DNA of 64,000 nt from Rickettsiella endosymbiont of Dermanyssus gallinae (GCF_019285595.1 NZ_CP079094.1:62001-126000), one strand, 5' to 3'. Positions 1-9,312 are shown, numbered from the stretch's first letter. The notes: generated from the sequence alone by a model not told the origin. A program made the numbers and translations.

Positions 1-1
1 T

Positions 2-424
2 TTCAGTTTCTATAAAAAGACAACTGATCAAAAAGCTGAGGACAAGGACTCAGTATTTCAGTTAGGCTTGCAGTGTCAATCTGATAATAAAGAAAAAGCA
101 TTTGATTGCTTCATAAAAGCAGCGCAGTTGGGACACTCGGAAGCACTGCTCATCTTAGATCGATTAGCGCATGAAATGAATCCGGATAAACAGCTACAGC
201 TATTTAATCTTTATCGAACACCGCCGTTTAGTGATCAAAATAAGGCTTTATACTGGTGCCAACAAGCCATGCAAGGTAGTGACTTACAAGGCTTAGAGTT
301 AAGCACCGCAAACATTAATCAATTGCTTGAATCTAAACAAGCTATCAATCTTCATCAACTCTCACAGATGCTTAAACCATCTATGCCCTGGGAAAATAAA
401 GGTCTATTCAATTTATTCAAATAA
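2..424 (+). CDS. Sel1-like repeat protein, C-terminal part
   Basis: The frame is open from the first bases of the window, so the start lies outside it. The visible part holds one clear Sel1-like (TPR-related) repeat around KAFDCFIKAAQLGHSEALL, followed by a weaker helical region and a short basic end. Sel1 repeats form alpha-solenoid protein-interaction scaffolds and are common in secreted or regulatory proteins of Legionellales. It lies 46 bases upstream of the large J-domain gene on the same strand and could be cotranscribed with it. The function is unknown. Confidence 0.6.
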   Translation, partial: FSFYKKTTDQKAEDKDSVFQLGLQCQSDNKEKAFDCFIKAAQLGHSEALLILDRLAHEMNPDKQLQLFNLYRTPPFSDQNKALYWCQQAMQGSDLQGLELSTANINQLLESKQAINLHQLSQMLKPSMPWENKGLFNLFK

Positions 425-470
425 AGATTAGGTCATACAAAATAATAACTGAGCATAAGGAATCAAAGAA

Positions 471-3400
471 ATGCATAATTTCTATCACGTGTTAGGTGTC
501 AGTTCGAATACTTCATCGCAAGCCATAAAGAGAGCTTATCGAGAAAAAGCCTTATTGGAACATCCGGATAAGGGTGGCGATGCTCAGAAAATGTCTTTAC
601 TTACTACCGCTTATCAAACACTCAGCGATCCACTCAAAAGACAACAGTTTGATAAAGACTGGTACGTTTTTAATGCCTCTAATGAGAGTGAAATGGTAGT
701 AACGCCAGAGGGTTATTTACCCACGGCAGGCACTTCTTTTTCGCAAAAGTTTAGAAAACAACATAGTGAGTTTATTAAACAATGCTATGCTAAACCACTT
801 CACAAAAGTTCGGTGGCTCAATATCTAAAACCCTTTCACTCCGATCTGTATCTAAGCAAAGAAGATAAAAAAGAAAGCCATATTTTTGCGTTGATGCAAC
901 AAAGAAAAACAACAGATGCAGAGCTGAATATCAGCTTTCAAGCGTTAACGCCCGAAAAGTCGGTTAACTACTTTTTAGAATTTTTACAGGGTCATTATTC
1001 TTGGCAAGCACTTCAAGATTTAACCCAAGAATTTTCTGGGAAACTAAAACAACTAGAAACATTAGGACAACAGGCAGGCTATGAATCCCAGTTATATCAG
1101 GGTATTTACGAAATTTTATTGATAGCGGCTAGAGAAACGACACCTACCGAAAAAATACTCTATTCCTTAAAGAAAATAACTGATTACGCTAAAGTAACCG
1201 CTGATCAGTCCATGACTTTTATGGCGCCGTTATTGCAAAGTAAATATTTCCGTCATTTACACGCGCAAGCGTTACATTGGTATTGGCTATCAGATGAACA
1301 GGTATTAGAGGAATCTTTTTTAAGGGTATTCAACGGCCAGAAGGCGATAGAAAAATTAATTGAAAAACTGAAATCGCAAGTCTCTGAAAAGCAATCGGCA
1401 GATCAGTCCAGTGGACAGCTAACCCAACTACTGCGATACGCACGGTTACTATTTAAACTAGAGCAAGATATACAGAAACGTAGCTTTACGACACATGAAA
1501 ATCGAGCCGCTTTTTATAGAGAAAAAGCCTTTCATTTACTCGATTGGTTACCTGCCATCATGGGGTTTGCAGAATATGCGGTTCTTGTTAATACCTTATT
1601 ACAAATTGGGCTCACATTACAAAAAGCCTCTGCACAAGAATCAAATCCCATCCTGCGTATGGCGGATGAAAGACTCGTTGCTCAAATTTATCTTGAAGCT
1701 ATCGGTGTCGCTCGCCATGCTACACCCGAGGTTGAACTGTATGCTTGCCTACACAGCATAAAATGCTTGATGTCTTGTCATTATCTTCATTCCGAATCAG
1801 AACAAATAATAGAGGCACTACAACATCGTGCACTCTGGCTAGCGGATTTATTTCCCTTTTTCCAAGCAACACAATCCAATGCCAATTTGTTGGCCGAAGA
1901 AGATAAAAATTTGCTCTTAATGCGGCAATTATTACACGCATTAATTGATAAGATTGATAACAAAAAAGAGGATGTAGAAAAAGCCGAAATTGATCACAGT
2001 TACGTACGTGTTTTTTATCAAGCGTATGAAGCCTGTTTAAAAAACTGGTATCAAAAGAATCATGATCCTGAATTAGAAAAAAAATTCCGTCAGCGCTTAA
2101 TGCAGGAATTATTAGTCAGTAAAGAATGGACAAGCGACGATCTGGATTACAATCTCAATGCACCGTGGCCATTAGATAATTTAAGTGAAGAAGGCTGGAC
2201 CCAACCTGAACCGGCATTGCCCTTAGCTCAAAAAGAGAATGTTCCCACTTATAAAACAATACACGGTGTAGAAATCAGTTATAAATCCGGAAATATGGCA
2301 TTCATTCTGGATTATTGTGAAGACAATGAAAGCGATTACAACCGTTTATTAACGCTATTTGATTTAAATGAGATGTTTCAGCGTCGCCTGGGATCCGCGC
2401 TGTTCAGTTTAGATGCGGCTGATCCTGATATGCCATATCACCCCTTTAACCAAATGCGTTTTGCGCCGACGACGCTGCATCACTCGCCGCTGCTACATAC
2501 GATGTTTCTGACGGATTACTTATTAAAATTTTTAACCGTCGATCAAGAAGTACAGCGCCGTGATCCTTATCAACTCAGATCATTAGACGAAATAACTCAG
2601 CATCTTCCTGATTATCTCAAAAAAGTAATCACGGATTTTCATGCCAGCCATCATGAAGCATCACTTAATCGTTTTTGGATTGAATCAGAGGAAGTCGATC
2701 TAGCGATTGATGATGAAAATGCGAATAAAGATGGTCATGTGTTATTTGCCTTAGGCGACCTCAAAATGGTGGTCAAACATCACAAGCTCACCCGTGATGC
2801 CGAAGGTAATCTGGTCGATAAAGCTGATGAAGAGGAAGGCTGGGATTGTTACGTATTGACACCCGAACAAAAACAAGCATTAGAGGAAGGAAAGCGTGTC
2901 ATCCCTGATTCGGCCTTAATTATCGTTAAAGAATCTTGGGAGCTTATTTTTTGGGAAAATCATAAAGCAACCACCCGTTGTTCCTTAGAAGGTGATAAGC
3001 ACCTTTTAATCCGCTTAAATGGACGACCACGTGATGAAAACGAAAAAGTTAAAATAGACGATTCAGAATCTTTACGTCAGATCTATAGGATTGTTTTAAA
3101 AGCAGCGACTAAAGCGGATATGCCGCATCGTTACTCGCCTGAATTTATCTTTGCACAAGAATTTACTAAATACTACAACGAATTTGCTATTTATTTTCCT
3201 GAGTTTGGACGCCTAAGAGAACTCAGTAAAGTAGCGACTTTAGTCAATATCATGGCCGCGCAACGTGCCGCAAATAAAGAAGAAATTCAGTTATCAGAAA
3301 ACCGCTTACAAGATAAGAAATATTGGACCGCTGCAGAACATGACTACTGGAAAGAAACAGAAGAAGAAATTAAAAAACTTGTTAGAGAGAATACAAGGGA

Positions 3401-4583
3401 GCAGTTCCAGGAATGGCGCCGTCAACTTTCCAAAGAAAAGCTGACACAATCACGACAAACTTCACTGAATGACATTAGACGACAAATAGGCAGTTTAAGC
3501 TTTACTAAAAACTCCCCTGAAATAGTCGAACTTTGCGATAAATTTTATGAAGAGACCAAAGCAAAAATTATTGCTGAGCATGGACGTTCGGGTTGGAATA
3601 GTGTATCGCACAAGATCCGATCAGAAGCGATTGACCCTAAAGTACCTCAGCTTATTTTAGATTTACAATCTCAAAAAAAGACCGCATGTCGCAAACAATT
3701 ACTCGAGTTATTTAAAAACGAGTTAGCCGGGTTATTTTTTTCGAACCCGAGCCAACTCATCGATAAATTTTTAGAAGCTAACGATAAGCCGCTGCTTGAT
3801 CAGTTAGTGGCTTATGATAAAAAGCAAGTCGCTAAGAAGATCAAAGAGGTCTATCCCGAACATACCGAAGAAAGTTTAGATAGAGCGATGAATCATTCTT
3901 TATTAGTGATAGATGACATTGTTGAAAAAGAAACGCCCGCCGCACTAGAGCAACATAAACAACAACTAAAAAAACGCTTAGATGAAAGAAAAGTATTAGA
4001 AAAATCCTTTGTTGACTTAGGTTTTGCATGCGATGCCGACGAAATCGATATAAAAGGAACCTGTTTATGGGTACCGGCCAGTTTTCGGCATGATGTAGAC
4101 AAAGGCCATACACGTACCGTGTATGGCGGTGTGCATATTTTAGGGGGTGCCAGACAGATTGGTGCGGCGCAGACGCAGGTTTTAGCCAGACAAACTAACC
4201 AAGTAGGGCAGAGATCAGCGCAAAATAGGATAAATTACCAAGCACAAAGTAACCATGCTCGGGAGATCTTACATAAGAAACTGAGTATTTTACAAGGTGG
4301 ACAACAAGATGCTGTACGAACTCAACAGTTGCCTGATGGCCGAATACGCTATTACGAGAATGAACGGCCGTCCAGCACACCAGGGCCCACTAGAGGTGCC
4401 GCATATGTTACAGAGTATAATCCTAAAACGGGACAAGTTCGTACTTGGAACGAATGCTACGATCAAAAAGGAAATGTGAATAGAGTGCATCCTAAAACGC
4501 TTGATGGGCAAAAATTACGTGGTCAACATTACCCACCCACTAAAAGTGAATTACGTGCGTGGTCAACATTATCTACTAACTAA
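471..4583 (+). CDS. Giant J-domain protein with polymorphic-toxin-like C-terminus
   Basis: 1370 residues. Residues 1-65 form a DnaJ-type J domain with the HPD tripeptide at 31-33, the site that stimulates Hsp70 ATPase. No Gly/Phe or zinc-finger region follows, so this is not DnaJ itself. The long middle part is helical and charged and I do not recognise it. The last ~90 residues contain LPDGRIRYYENERP, then TPGPTRG, VTEYNPKTGQVR and NRVHPK...QHYPPT. This pattern resembles C-terminal toxin domains swapped among polymorphic toxins (Rhs/CdiA/WapA type); I recognise it from memory and have not searched. Two small paralogous genes follow, placed as immunity genes would be. The inferred role is a secreted effector or toxin, with the J domain perhaps recruiting DnaK for export or for action in the target. 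The extreme C-terminus is altered by a 40-bp tandem duplication. Confidence 0.7.
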   Translation: MHNFYHVLGVSSNTSSQAIKRAYREKALLEHPDKGGDAQKMSLLTTAYQTLSDPLKRQQFDKDWYVFNASNESEMVVTPEGYLPTAGTSFSQKFRKQHSEFIKQCYAKPLHKSSVAQYLKPFHSDLYLSKEDKKESHIFALMQQRKTTDAELNISFQALTPEKSVNYFLEFLQGHYSWQALQDLTQEFSGKLKQLETLGQQAGYESQLYQGIYEILLIAARETTPTEKILYSLKKITDYAKVTADQSMTFMAPLLQSKYFRHLHAQALHWYWLSDEQVLEESFLRVFNGQKAIEKLIEKLKSQVSEKQSADQSSGQLTQLLRYARLLFKLEQDIQKRSFTTHENRAAFYREKAFHLLDWLPAIMGFAEYAVLVNTLLQIGLTLQKASAQESNPILRMADERLVAQIYLEAIGVARHATPEVELYACLHSIKCLMSCHYLHSESEQIIEALQHRALWLADLFPFFQATQSNANLLAEEDKNLLLMRQLLHALIDKIDNKKEDVEKAEIDHSYVRVFYQAYEACLKNWYQKNHDPELEKKFRQRLMQELLVSKEWTSDDLDYNLNAPWPLDNLSEEGWTQPEPALPLAQKENVPTYKTIHGVEISYKSGNMAFILDYCEDNESDYNRLLTLFDLNEMFQRRLGSALFSLDAADPDMPYHPFNQMRFAPTTLHHSPLLHTMFLTDYLLKFLTVDQEVQRRDPYQLRSLDEITQHLPDYLKKVITDFHASHHEASLNRFWIESEEVDLAIDDENANKDGHVLFALGDLKMVVKHHKLTRDAEGNLVDKADEEEGWDCYVLTPEQKQALEEGKRVIPDSALIIVKESWELIFWENHKATTRCSLEGDKHLLIRLNGRPRDENEKVKIDDSESLRQIYRIVLKAATKADMPHRYSPEFIFAQEFTKYYNEFAIYFPEFGRLRELSKVATLVNIMAAQRAANKEEIQLSENRLQDKKYWTAAEHDYWKETEEEIKKLVRENTREQFQEWRRQLSKEKLTQSRQTSLNDIRRQIGSLSFTKNSPEIVELCDKFYEETKAKIIAEHGRSGWNSVSHKIRSEAIDPKVPQLILDLQSQKKTACRKQLLELFKNELAGLFFSNPSQLIDKFLEANDKPLLDQLVAYDKKQVAKKIKEVYPEHTEESLDRAMNHSLLVIDDIVEKETPAALEQHKQQLKKRLDERKVLEKSFVDLGFACDADEIDIKGTCLWVPASFRHDVDKGHTRTVYGGVHILGGARQIGAAQTQVLARQTNQVGQRSAQNRINYQAQSNHAREILHKKLSILQGGQQDAVRTQQLPDGRIRYYENERPSSTPGPTRGAAYVTEYNPKTGQVRTWNECYDQKGNVNRVHPKTLDGQKLRGQHYPPTKSELRAWSTLSTN

Positions 4584-4598
4584 AAATGAATTACGCAA
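4519..4598. repeat. 40-bp imperfect tandem duplication at the toxin gene 3' end
   Basis: Two adjacent 40-base units (4519-4558 and 4559-4598) both begin GTGGTCAACATTA and both carry CTAAAA(A/G)TGAATTACG near their ends. Forty is not a multiple of three, so the second unit is read in another frame and supplies the final residues and the stop codon of the J-domain gene. Without the second unit the protein would end ELRASKFIFS. Confidence 0.8.
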
Positions 4599-4635
4599 GT
4601 AAATTTATTTTTAGTTAATTATTTTGGAGGCAAAA

Positions 4636-4884
4636 ATGGCCTATACACGAGAAGAATTTGGAAAAGAGCTTAAGCAACGCGTCGCTAATAAAGAAGCTAC
4701 AGAATTAATTGGAGAGTGGGCACACTCTACATATATAGATCACATTCAAGACATTGATAGTGCGTTTAGGAAGATATTACTAACATTAAATTATATGGAA
4801 TTGGGTCCAGAGTTTGCTTTTTCTTATGAAGAGCTTAATCAAATTGCGGATGATTTGATCGCAGGTAAAGAGGTTAAATTATAA
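4636..4884 (+). CDS. Small putative immunity protein, copy 1
   Basis: 82 residues beginning MAYTREEFGKELKQ. The ATG at 4636 is preceded by a good GGAGG ribosome binding site (4626-4630), so I prefer it over an upstream TTG. It is acidic and helical, with no signal peptide or membrane segment. It is closely related to the next gene: the start MAYTREEFGKELKQ and the end DDLIAGKEVKL are identical, while the middle differs. A small acidic gene directly after a toxin-like C-terminus is the usual arrangement of an immunity gene. The family name is uncertain. Confidence 0.7.
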   Translation: MAYTREEFGKELKQRVANKEATELIGEWAHSTYIDHIQDIDSAFRKILLTLNYMELGPEFAFSYEELNQIADDLIAGKEVKL

Positions 4885-4939
4885 AAAAATAGTTTTTATA
4901 TGGGTAAAATATGTTTAGTCGATCTTTATTCGGACAAAA

Positions 4940-5188
4940 ATGGCCTATACACGAGAAGAATTTGGAAAAGAGCTTAAGCAACACGTCTCTAATAAAGAAG
5001 CTATAGAGTCAATTGGATATTGGACATACTCTATATATCTGGCTCATATTCAAGATATTGATAATGAATTTAGAGCTATTTTACTAACGTTAAATATGAT
5101 GGAAGATGATCCGCAATTTGCTTATAGTTATGAAGAGCTTAATAAAATTGCGGATGATTTGATCGCGGGTAAAGAGGTTAAATTATAA
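4940..5188 (+). CDS. Small putative immunity protein, copy 2
   Basis: 82 residues, same length as the preceding gene and clearly its duplicate. The first ~45 coding bases are almost identical, as is the C-terminal end. Substitutions concentrate in the middle (SIGYWTYSIYLAHIQDIDNEF against LIGEWAHSTYIDHIQDIDSAF), as expected if the two bind different toxin variants. The ribosome binding site (CGGAC) is weaker than that of copy 1. Orphan extra immunity genes are common behind polymorphic toxins; this role is inferred. Confidence 0.68.
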   Translation: MAYTREEFGKELKQHVSNKEAIESIGYWTYSIYLAHIQDIDNEFRAILLTLNMMEDDPQFAYSYEELNKIADDLIAGKEVKL

Positions 5189-5220
5189 AAGGGAATTTTT
5201 ATATGTACTATTCTACATAT

Positions 5221-7486
5221 TTAATTTGATCCTATAATCTTTCTGGCTGCTCCCTTAGTTTCTTCTACAACTTGAAGTAAGGTTTGATAAAGTATTTCGG
5301 TCTTTTCAGGCGATTTCGCTCGCAGTACCGTTTGTATTTTTTTACAAACTTGCTCTAAGCGAGTCGCTCCACAATAACTAGCTCCCCCTTTCCATCGATG
5401 AGACAGGAAAGCATTGTGAAAGCAATGCGAAGTCGAAGAGCCCGCGATAGGCGTGCGTTGACGGGCGAAGCAGGAAACGCATCACGCCGTAAAGTCATTT
5501 GTGGGAGGCACGGGCATGAACTCCGAAGGAGTGAGTGCGTGCCGGACGCAGGACGTATCGCGGCCTAATTTCAGTCGCGTCATGCGAACGAATTTCGGGG
5601 ACACGATGGCCGAAATTCTTCGGGAGCATAGCGACTCACTTGTTATGAGCCAACGCGCCTATACCCTGCCAATCCTTGTTCTGATGGTACTGTTTTAGCT
5701 CCGCTATTTCTTTTGTTAAGCTACTGACGAGCAACTCCAACAATTCATGAAGTGTTTCTTCGCTGCCCAGTAATCCTATCGCCTTTTCTTTATTTAAAAG
5801 TGGCAATGATTGTAAATTATCATTGGAAGATTCATCATGGTCTTCTTTAGAAACCGAAGTGGTAGCTTGTGAATGCGATAGAAATACACTGAGTATTTCT
5901 GAGGCTTTCTCAGGGGTTAATGGTTTGCTATAGATCGCATTCATTCCATTTTCAAGACAACGTTTCTTCTTTTCTTCAACGGTATGCGCTGTTAATCCAA
6001 TAATGGGAACTGATGGATTACTCTGCCATTGTTTTAATCGAATACGACGTGTTACATCACAACCATCGCCATCCGGAAGGCCAATGTCCATCAATATCAG
6101 ATCATAATAGTTTTTTTCTACCAAAGTTAATGCTGTTTTCCCATCTACAGCAATATCCGTTTGGCAGTTAAGCTCTAACAGAGCACCCTGTGCTACTTTG
6201 GCAGCGATGGGATTATCTTCAACCACTAACACGCGACTTCCTGTTGTCACAAACATTTCTTGTAACTCAGATGCTTCAGTCGCTTTTTTAGTGACGATGT
6301 GAGCACCTTTTGCAAACAATGAGATCTCTTCTGATTCACTTTCATAATCGGCTGGGGATAATGCTTCTTGCAAAGGAATGAAACACCTAAAGGTTGAACC
6401 TTGATTGGGTTGGCTATCTAGATGAATCTCGCCACCTAATTCATCAATAAATTGTTTAACCACCGAAAGACCGAGGCCTGTTCCTGGATAAATACCCTGA
6501 TACGAGGGAGTTAAACGGGTAAAACGCGTATAAATCTCATGATGCTTATCTCGTGGAATACCCATCCCTGTATCACTGACACACAATTCAATGATTACTT
6601 CACGTTTTTTATTCTCTATTAAACGTGTACTGACTTTAATTTCGCCTTTATCCGTATACTTTAATGCATTCGTCACCAATTCCAGAGTAATGCGTTGTAT
6701 ACGGATAGGATCGCCCAGCAAATACGGAGGGATATTTTTATCATAATCAAAATGTAAATTCAGATTTTTTACATCTGCCTGGGGTTTGTTTAAGCGTACG
6801 ACCTGGTCTAATATTTTATATAAGGAAAACTTCTTCTTTAAGAGTGGTATTTCCCCAGTGGCTACCTGTATGCTTTCTAAAATTTTATTTAGGAACTCCA
6901 ATAAAGCATTGCTTGAGTCCACAAGATCTGTTGCATATTCCGTTACTTTTTTTGGATTGTTTGCTTGTGTTTGAATCAAATGAGCGCAACCCACAATCCC
7001 CGATAAGGGTGTACGGATGTCGTGACGCATGTTCTCTAAAAATTCTGTCTTTGCTTCATTCGCTAACTCAGCTTTTTCTTTAGCGATTCTTAATGCTTCT
7101 TCATTCTTTTTTCTTTCGGTAATATCAATAGATATACCAATTAAACCATCAATATTACCTAACTCATCTTTAAGAGGCGTTTTTATTGATAAATAAACTG
7201 CTGGGTCACCATTTATATCTAAGCCCATTTCTTCAATTTGATATTCTTTCCCAGTGGCAAGAACTTTGCTATCAAGCTGAACTACTTTTTCTGCTAAATT
7301 CTTTTCATACAAATCATAATCCGTCTTGCCTTCAATTTCATTTTGATGTTTAAGATCTAGAATTTCTGCAAGCTTTTTATTACACCAAACAAATTTTCCA
7401 TGTTTATTTTTCCAATAAACATGGCCACTTAAAACATTTAAAGCACTTTCTAGAACTTTCAATTTTGCATTAGCATAAGTATTCAT
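5221..7486 (-). pseudogene. PAS hybrid histidine kinase (REC, Hpt), split by a 247-bp repeat
   Basis: Domain order: PAS (about residues 10-125), HisKA with the phosphorylated His155 (ENMRHDIRTP), HATPase (N box ELVTNALKYT, DTGMGI, GTGLGL), receiver (about 418-535, Asp467 in LMDIGLPDG) and a C-terminal Hpt domain. The intact stretch reads 7486 to 5643 and ends GALAH plus two codons at the repeat. The rest of the Hpt resumes at 5395 and ends at 5221 (GGASYCGATRLEQVC). Removing bases 5396-5642 restores the frame exactly, giving AHKWKGGASYCG, a standard Hpt motif, and 672 residues in all. As it stands the protein stops just after the Hpt histidine. It follows the CDPS gene by 29 bases on the same strand, so it may sense or respond to that enzyme's product. 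Confidence 0.88.
5396..5642 (-). mobile_element. 247-bp structured repeat, copy 1 (in the kinase gene)
   Basis: Identical to the copy at 54666-54912, and it differs by one base from the reverse-oriented copy at 58727-58973. In the sense direction of the interrupted gene it begins CAAGTGAGTCGC and ends CTGTCTCATCG. It is visibly GC-richer than its surroundings. It holds several hairpins: GCATTG/CAATGC, GCCCG/CGGGC, and GGCACG/CGTGCC enclosing ACTCC/GGAGT. No target-site duplication is seen: excision restores the host codons exactly. It encodes no transposase, so it is non-autonomous or structural. Confidence 0.92.
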
Positions 7487-7515
7487 TTTTAATTTTTTAC
7501 TATTCCATTTAAAAT

Positions 7516-8313
7516 TTATGATTGATTTATTTGTAGAAACGAACTAGCTTGATCATTGGAAGTATTTTCCGTACTAGAATTAGTATGAAACATGCTAAGT
7601 TTAGACTTAGATTTGGACTTTAATTCAGAAAACATTGACATAAAACAAGTATATTTTTCATTAATAAATAAAATACAATCAGTCATTGGCTTAGGATAAA
7701 AAATGCAGCAATATCCAGGGTGAACTAAAATTTTACCCCATACAATTAGCACAGCACATTCTTCTTTTAAACATTCTCTACAATATTCTCTTTCTTTGTC
7801 AGAAAAAGAAATATTTTCTCGCTCGGAATATCGCCTTTCAAATTTCAAAACATCGCTTTCTATAGCATTATAAAATGCTGAGCCTTTTTTGCTATATAAA
7901 CTATCAATTTCTTGTCGTGCTTTTTCATAAAGCTCATGATTAGTCCACTCATCCCATCTGTGATAAATGACCTTACTTTCTTTAAATTTATTTTCAATTA
8001 AATCCTTATAACCTTCTCCCCAGATATTTCCTTTCTTGTTTGCTAGATCACGCATTGCATCAGGGGTTTCTTTATTTTTTATAGCTAAACTATAACGTTG
8101 AGCCGTATCAGCAATAACTACATTAACTAACGGCCTATTTATAAAATGCTTTACGAGAAGATCAAGTACATCACAAAGGCTATCTGATTCATGATAAGGT
8201 TGACCAACACTAATTGGCATCCATAGAACAGTGGTTTGTTGAGTAAATTTTAATTTTTCCCTATTATATGATTTGTAAAATCCACTGTAGCTCAATCTAG
8301 ATGTTTTGGGCAT
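7516..8313 (-). CDS. Cyclodipeptide synthase (CDPS) family protein
   Basis: 265 residues. CDPSs take two aminoacyl-tRNAs and form a cyclic dipeptide through a Ser-linked aminoacyl enzyme. Visible family marks: PISVGQPYH with the candidate nucleophile Ser35, the helical segment GSAFYNAIESDVLKFERRY, and CLKEECAVLIVWG with Glu185 at the position of the AlbC catalytic Glu182. The Tyr expected at the AlbC Tyr178 position is Cys181 here, so activity or substrate may have changed. The C-terminus carries a low-complexity Ser/Lys tail. It lies directly upstream of a PAS hybrid kinase, as its diverged relative in the prophage (42847-43692) does. A weak family resemblance to AlbC and clear motifs support the call; the substrate amino acids cannot be read. 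Confidence 0.78.
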   Translation of the reverse strand: MPKTSRLSYSGFYKSYNREKLKFTQQTTVLWMPISVGQPYHESDSLCDVLDLLVKHFINRPLVNVVIADTAQRYSLAIKNKETPDAMRDLANKKGNIWGEGYKDLIENKFKESKVIYHRWDEWTNHELYEKARQEIDSLYSKKGSAFYNAIESDVLKFERRYSERENISFSDKEREYCRECLKEECAVLIVWGKILVHPGYCCIFYPKPMTDCILFINEKYTCFMSMFSELKSKSKSKLSMFHTNSSTENTSNDQASSFLQINQS

Positions 8314-8533
8314 ATTATTCTTCTTATTTTAATGGGGATATAGTATAGTTCTACTCTAACTCTATAATAGGTTGAGCTTTTTAGAGATACAAGAGGTAAA
8401 CAACTATAACAGCGATATCGATAAGTATTCAAGTTTACCCAGTGTTTGATATCACATTAATCCACCTTTTTAAATTCTTACTCCACCTCCAATAGCTTGT
8501 AAAGCTAGATTTAATATCTCCTCCATATAATAT

Positions 8534-9127
8534 CTAGTTCAAGTGACCTAATAATAAGGGGATAGCTTCGTGTATACCCACAGCCTCCTTGATTAATGAG
8601 TGTTGAAAGGGTATAAAACAACCTAATATCGTACCTTCACCTTCTTTGCTCTTTACAAAAATTTCGCCTTGCAGGTCGTCCACAAATCGTTTTACGATAC
8701 TTAAACCGAAACAACCTCCTTTATAAGCACCCTTGTAAGAAGAAGTTAAGCGATTAAAACGATGAAATATCTTTTCTCGCTGATCCTTTGGAATACCAAC
8801 ACCCGTATCACTAACAGCAATTTCTATAATGCTTTCTCGGTAGTCGATTTTGATAAGCCGAACAATTAATGTCACTTTTCCTTGTTCAGTAAAATTTAGC
8901 GCGTTCGTTATTAACTCTAATGCAATACGTTGTACTCTATCAGGATCGCCTATAAGATAGGGGTAAATAGCTTGATCATAATTTAAAGTTAATGCGAGCT
9001 TTTTTTTATTCGCCAGTGGTTTATTTAGATCGACAATCAATTCCATTTGTCTTTTTAGATCAATTATTATACTGCTAAATGAATCTTTTAATTCTGATTT
9101 ATTATCATTTTCAGTATAATCTCTCAT
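8534..9127 (-). CDS. Orphan histidine-kinase ATPase domain (no HisKA)
   Basis: 197 residues covering only a HATPase_c domain: GDPDRVQRIALELITNAL (N box), VSDTGVGIPK (G1), then GGCFGLSIVKRFVDDL where a normal G2 box would read GTGLGLSIVK. Sequence and length match the ATPase part of the neighbouring hybrid kinase, so it probably arose by duplication and loss of the PAS, HisKA and receiver parts. It has no phosphorylatable histidine. It may be a decaying fragment or a partner that binds other kinases. Confidence 0.6.
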   Translation of the reverse strand: MRDYTENDNKSELKDSFSSIIIDLKRQMELIVDLNKPLANKKKLALTLNYDQAIYPYLIGDPDRVQRIALELITNALNFTEQGKVTLIVRLIKIDYRESIIEIAVSDTGVGIPKDQREKIFHRFNRLTSSYKGAYKGGCFGLSIVKRFVDDLQGEIFVKSKEGEGTILGCFIPFQHSLIKEAVGIHEAIPLLLGHLN

Positions 9128-9312
9128 CTTTTATCCTTGTGATATCGTTGCTTTATAACTAACAATTTCTCTTGGTTTTTTATCTAAAAAATCAAGAGAT
9201 GCAAGAAGCGCTGGATAATGCCGTTTTTTTGTAGAGAGCAACACCGTAAAAATTACGTATAAAATGCGGTTAAATTAAGAGATGAAATTCACCCATTGTG
9301 TTCAGCAATAGA

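Noticed and set aside
3841-4113. Minus-strand frames within the J-domain gene
   Set aside because: Shadows of the real plus-strand gene; no start signals or domains.
5396-5642. Group II or group I intron explanation for the 247-bp repeat
   Set aside because: Ends do not match GTGYG...AY, the base before the insertion is A in one copy (not the U expected for group I), and 247 bases is very short. Kept only as something RNA data could test.
5501-5698. Open frame inside the 247-bp repeat (also at 54771-54983)
   Set aside because: It lies wholly or mainly inside the structured repeat, runs out into unrelated flanks at each copy, and has no domain.
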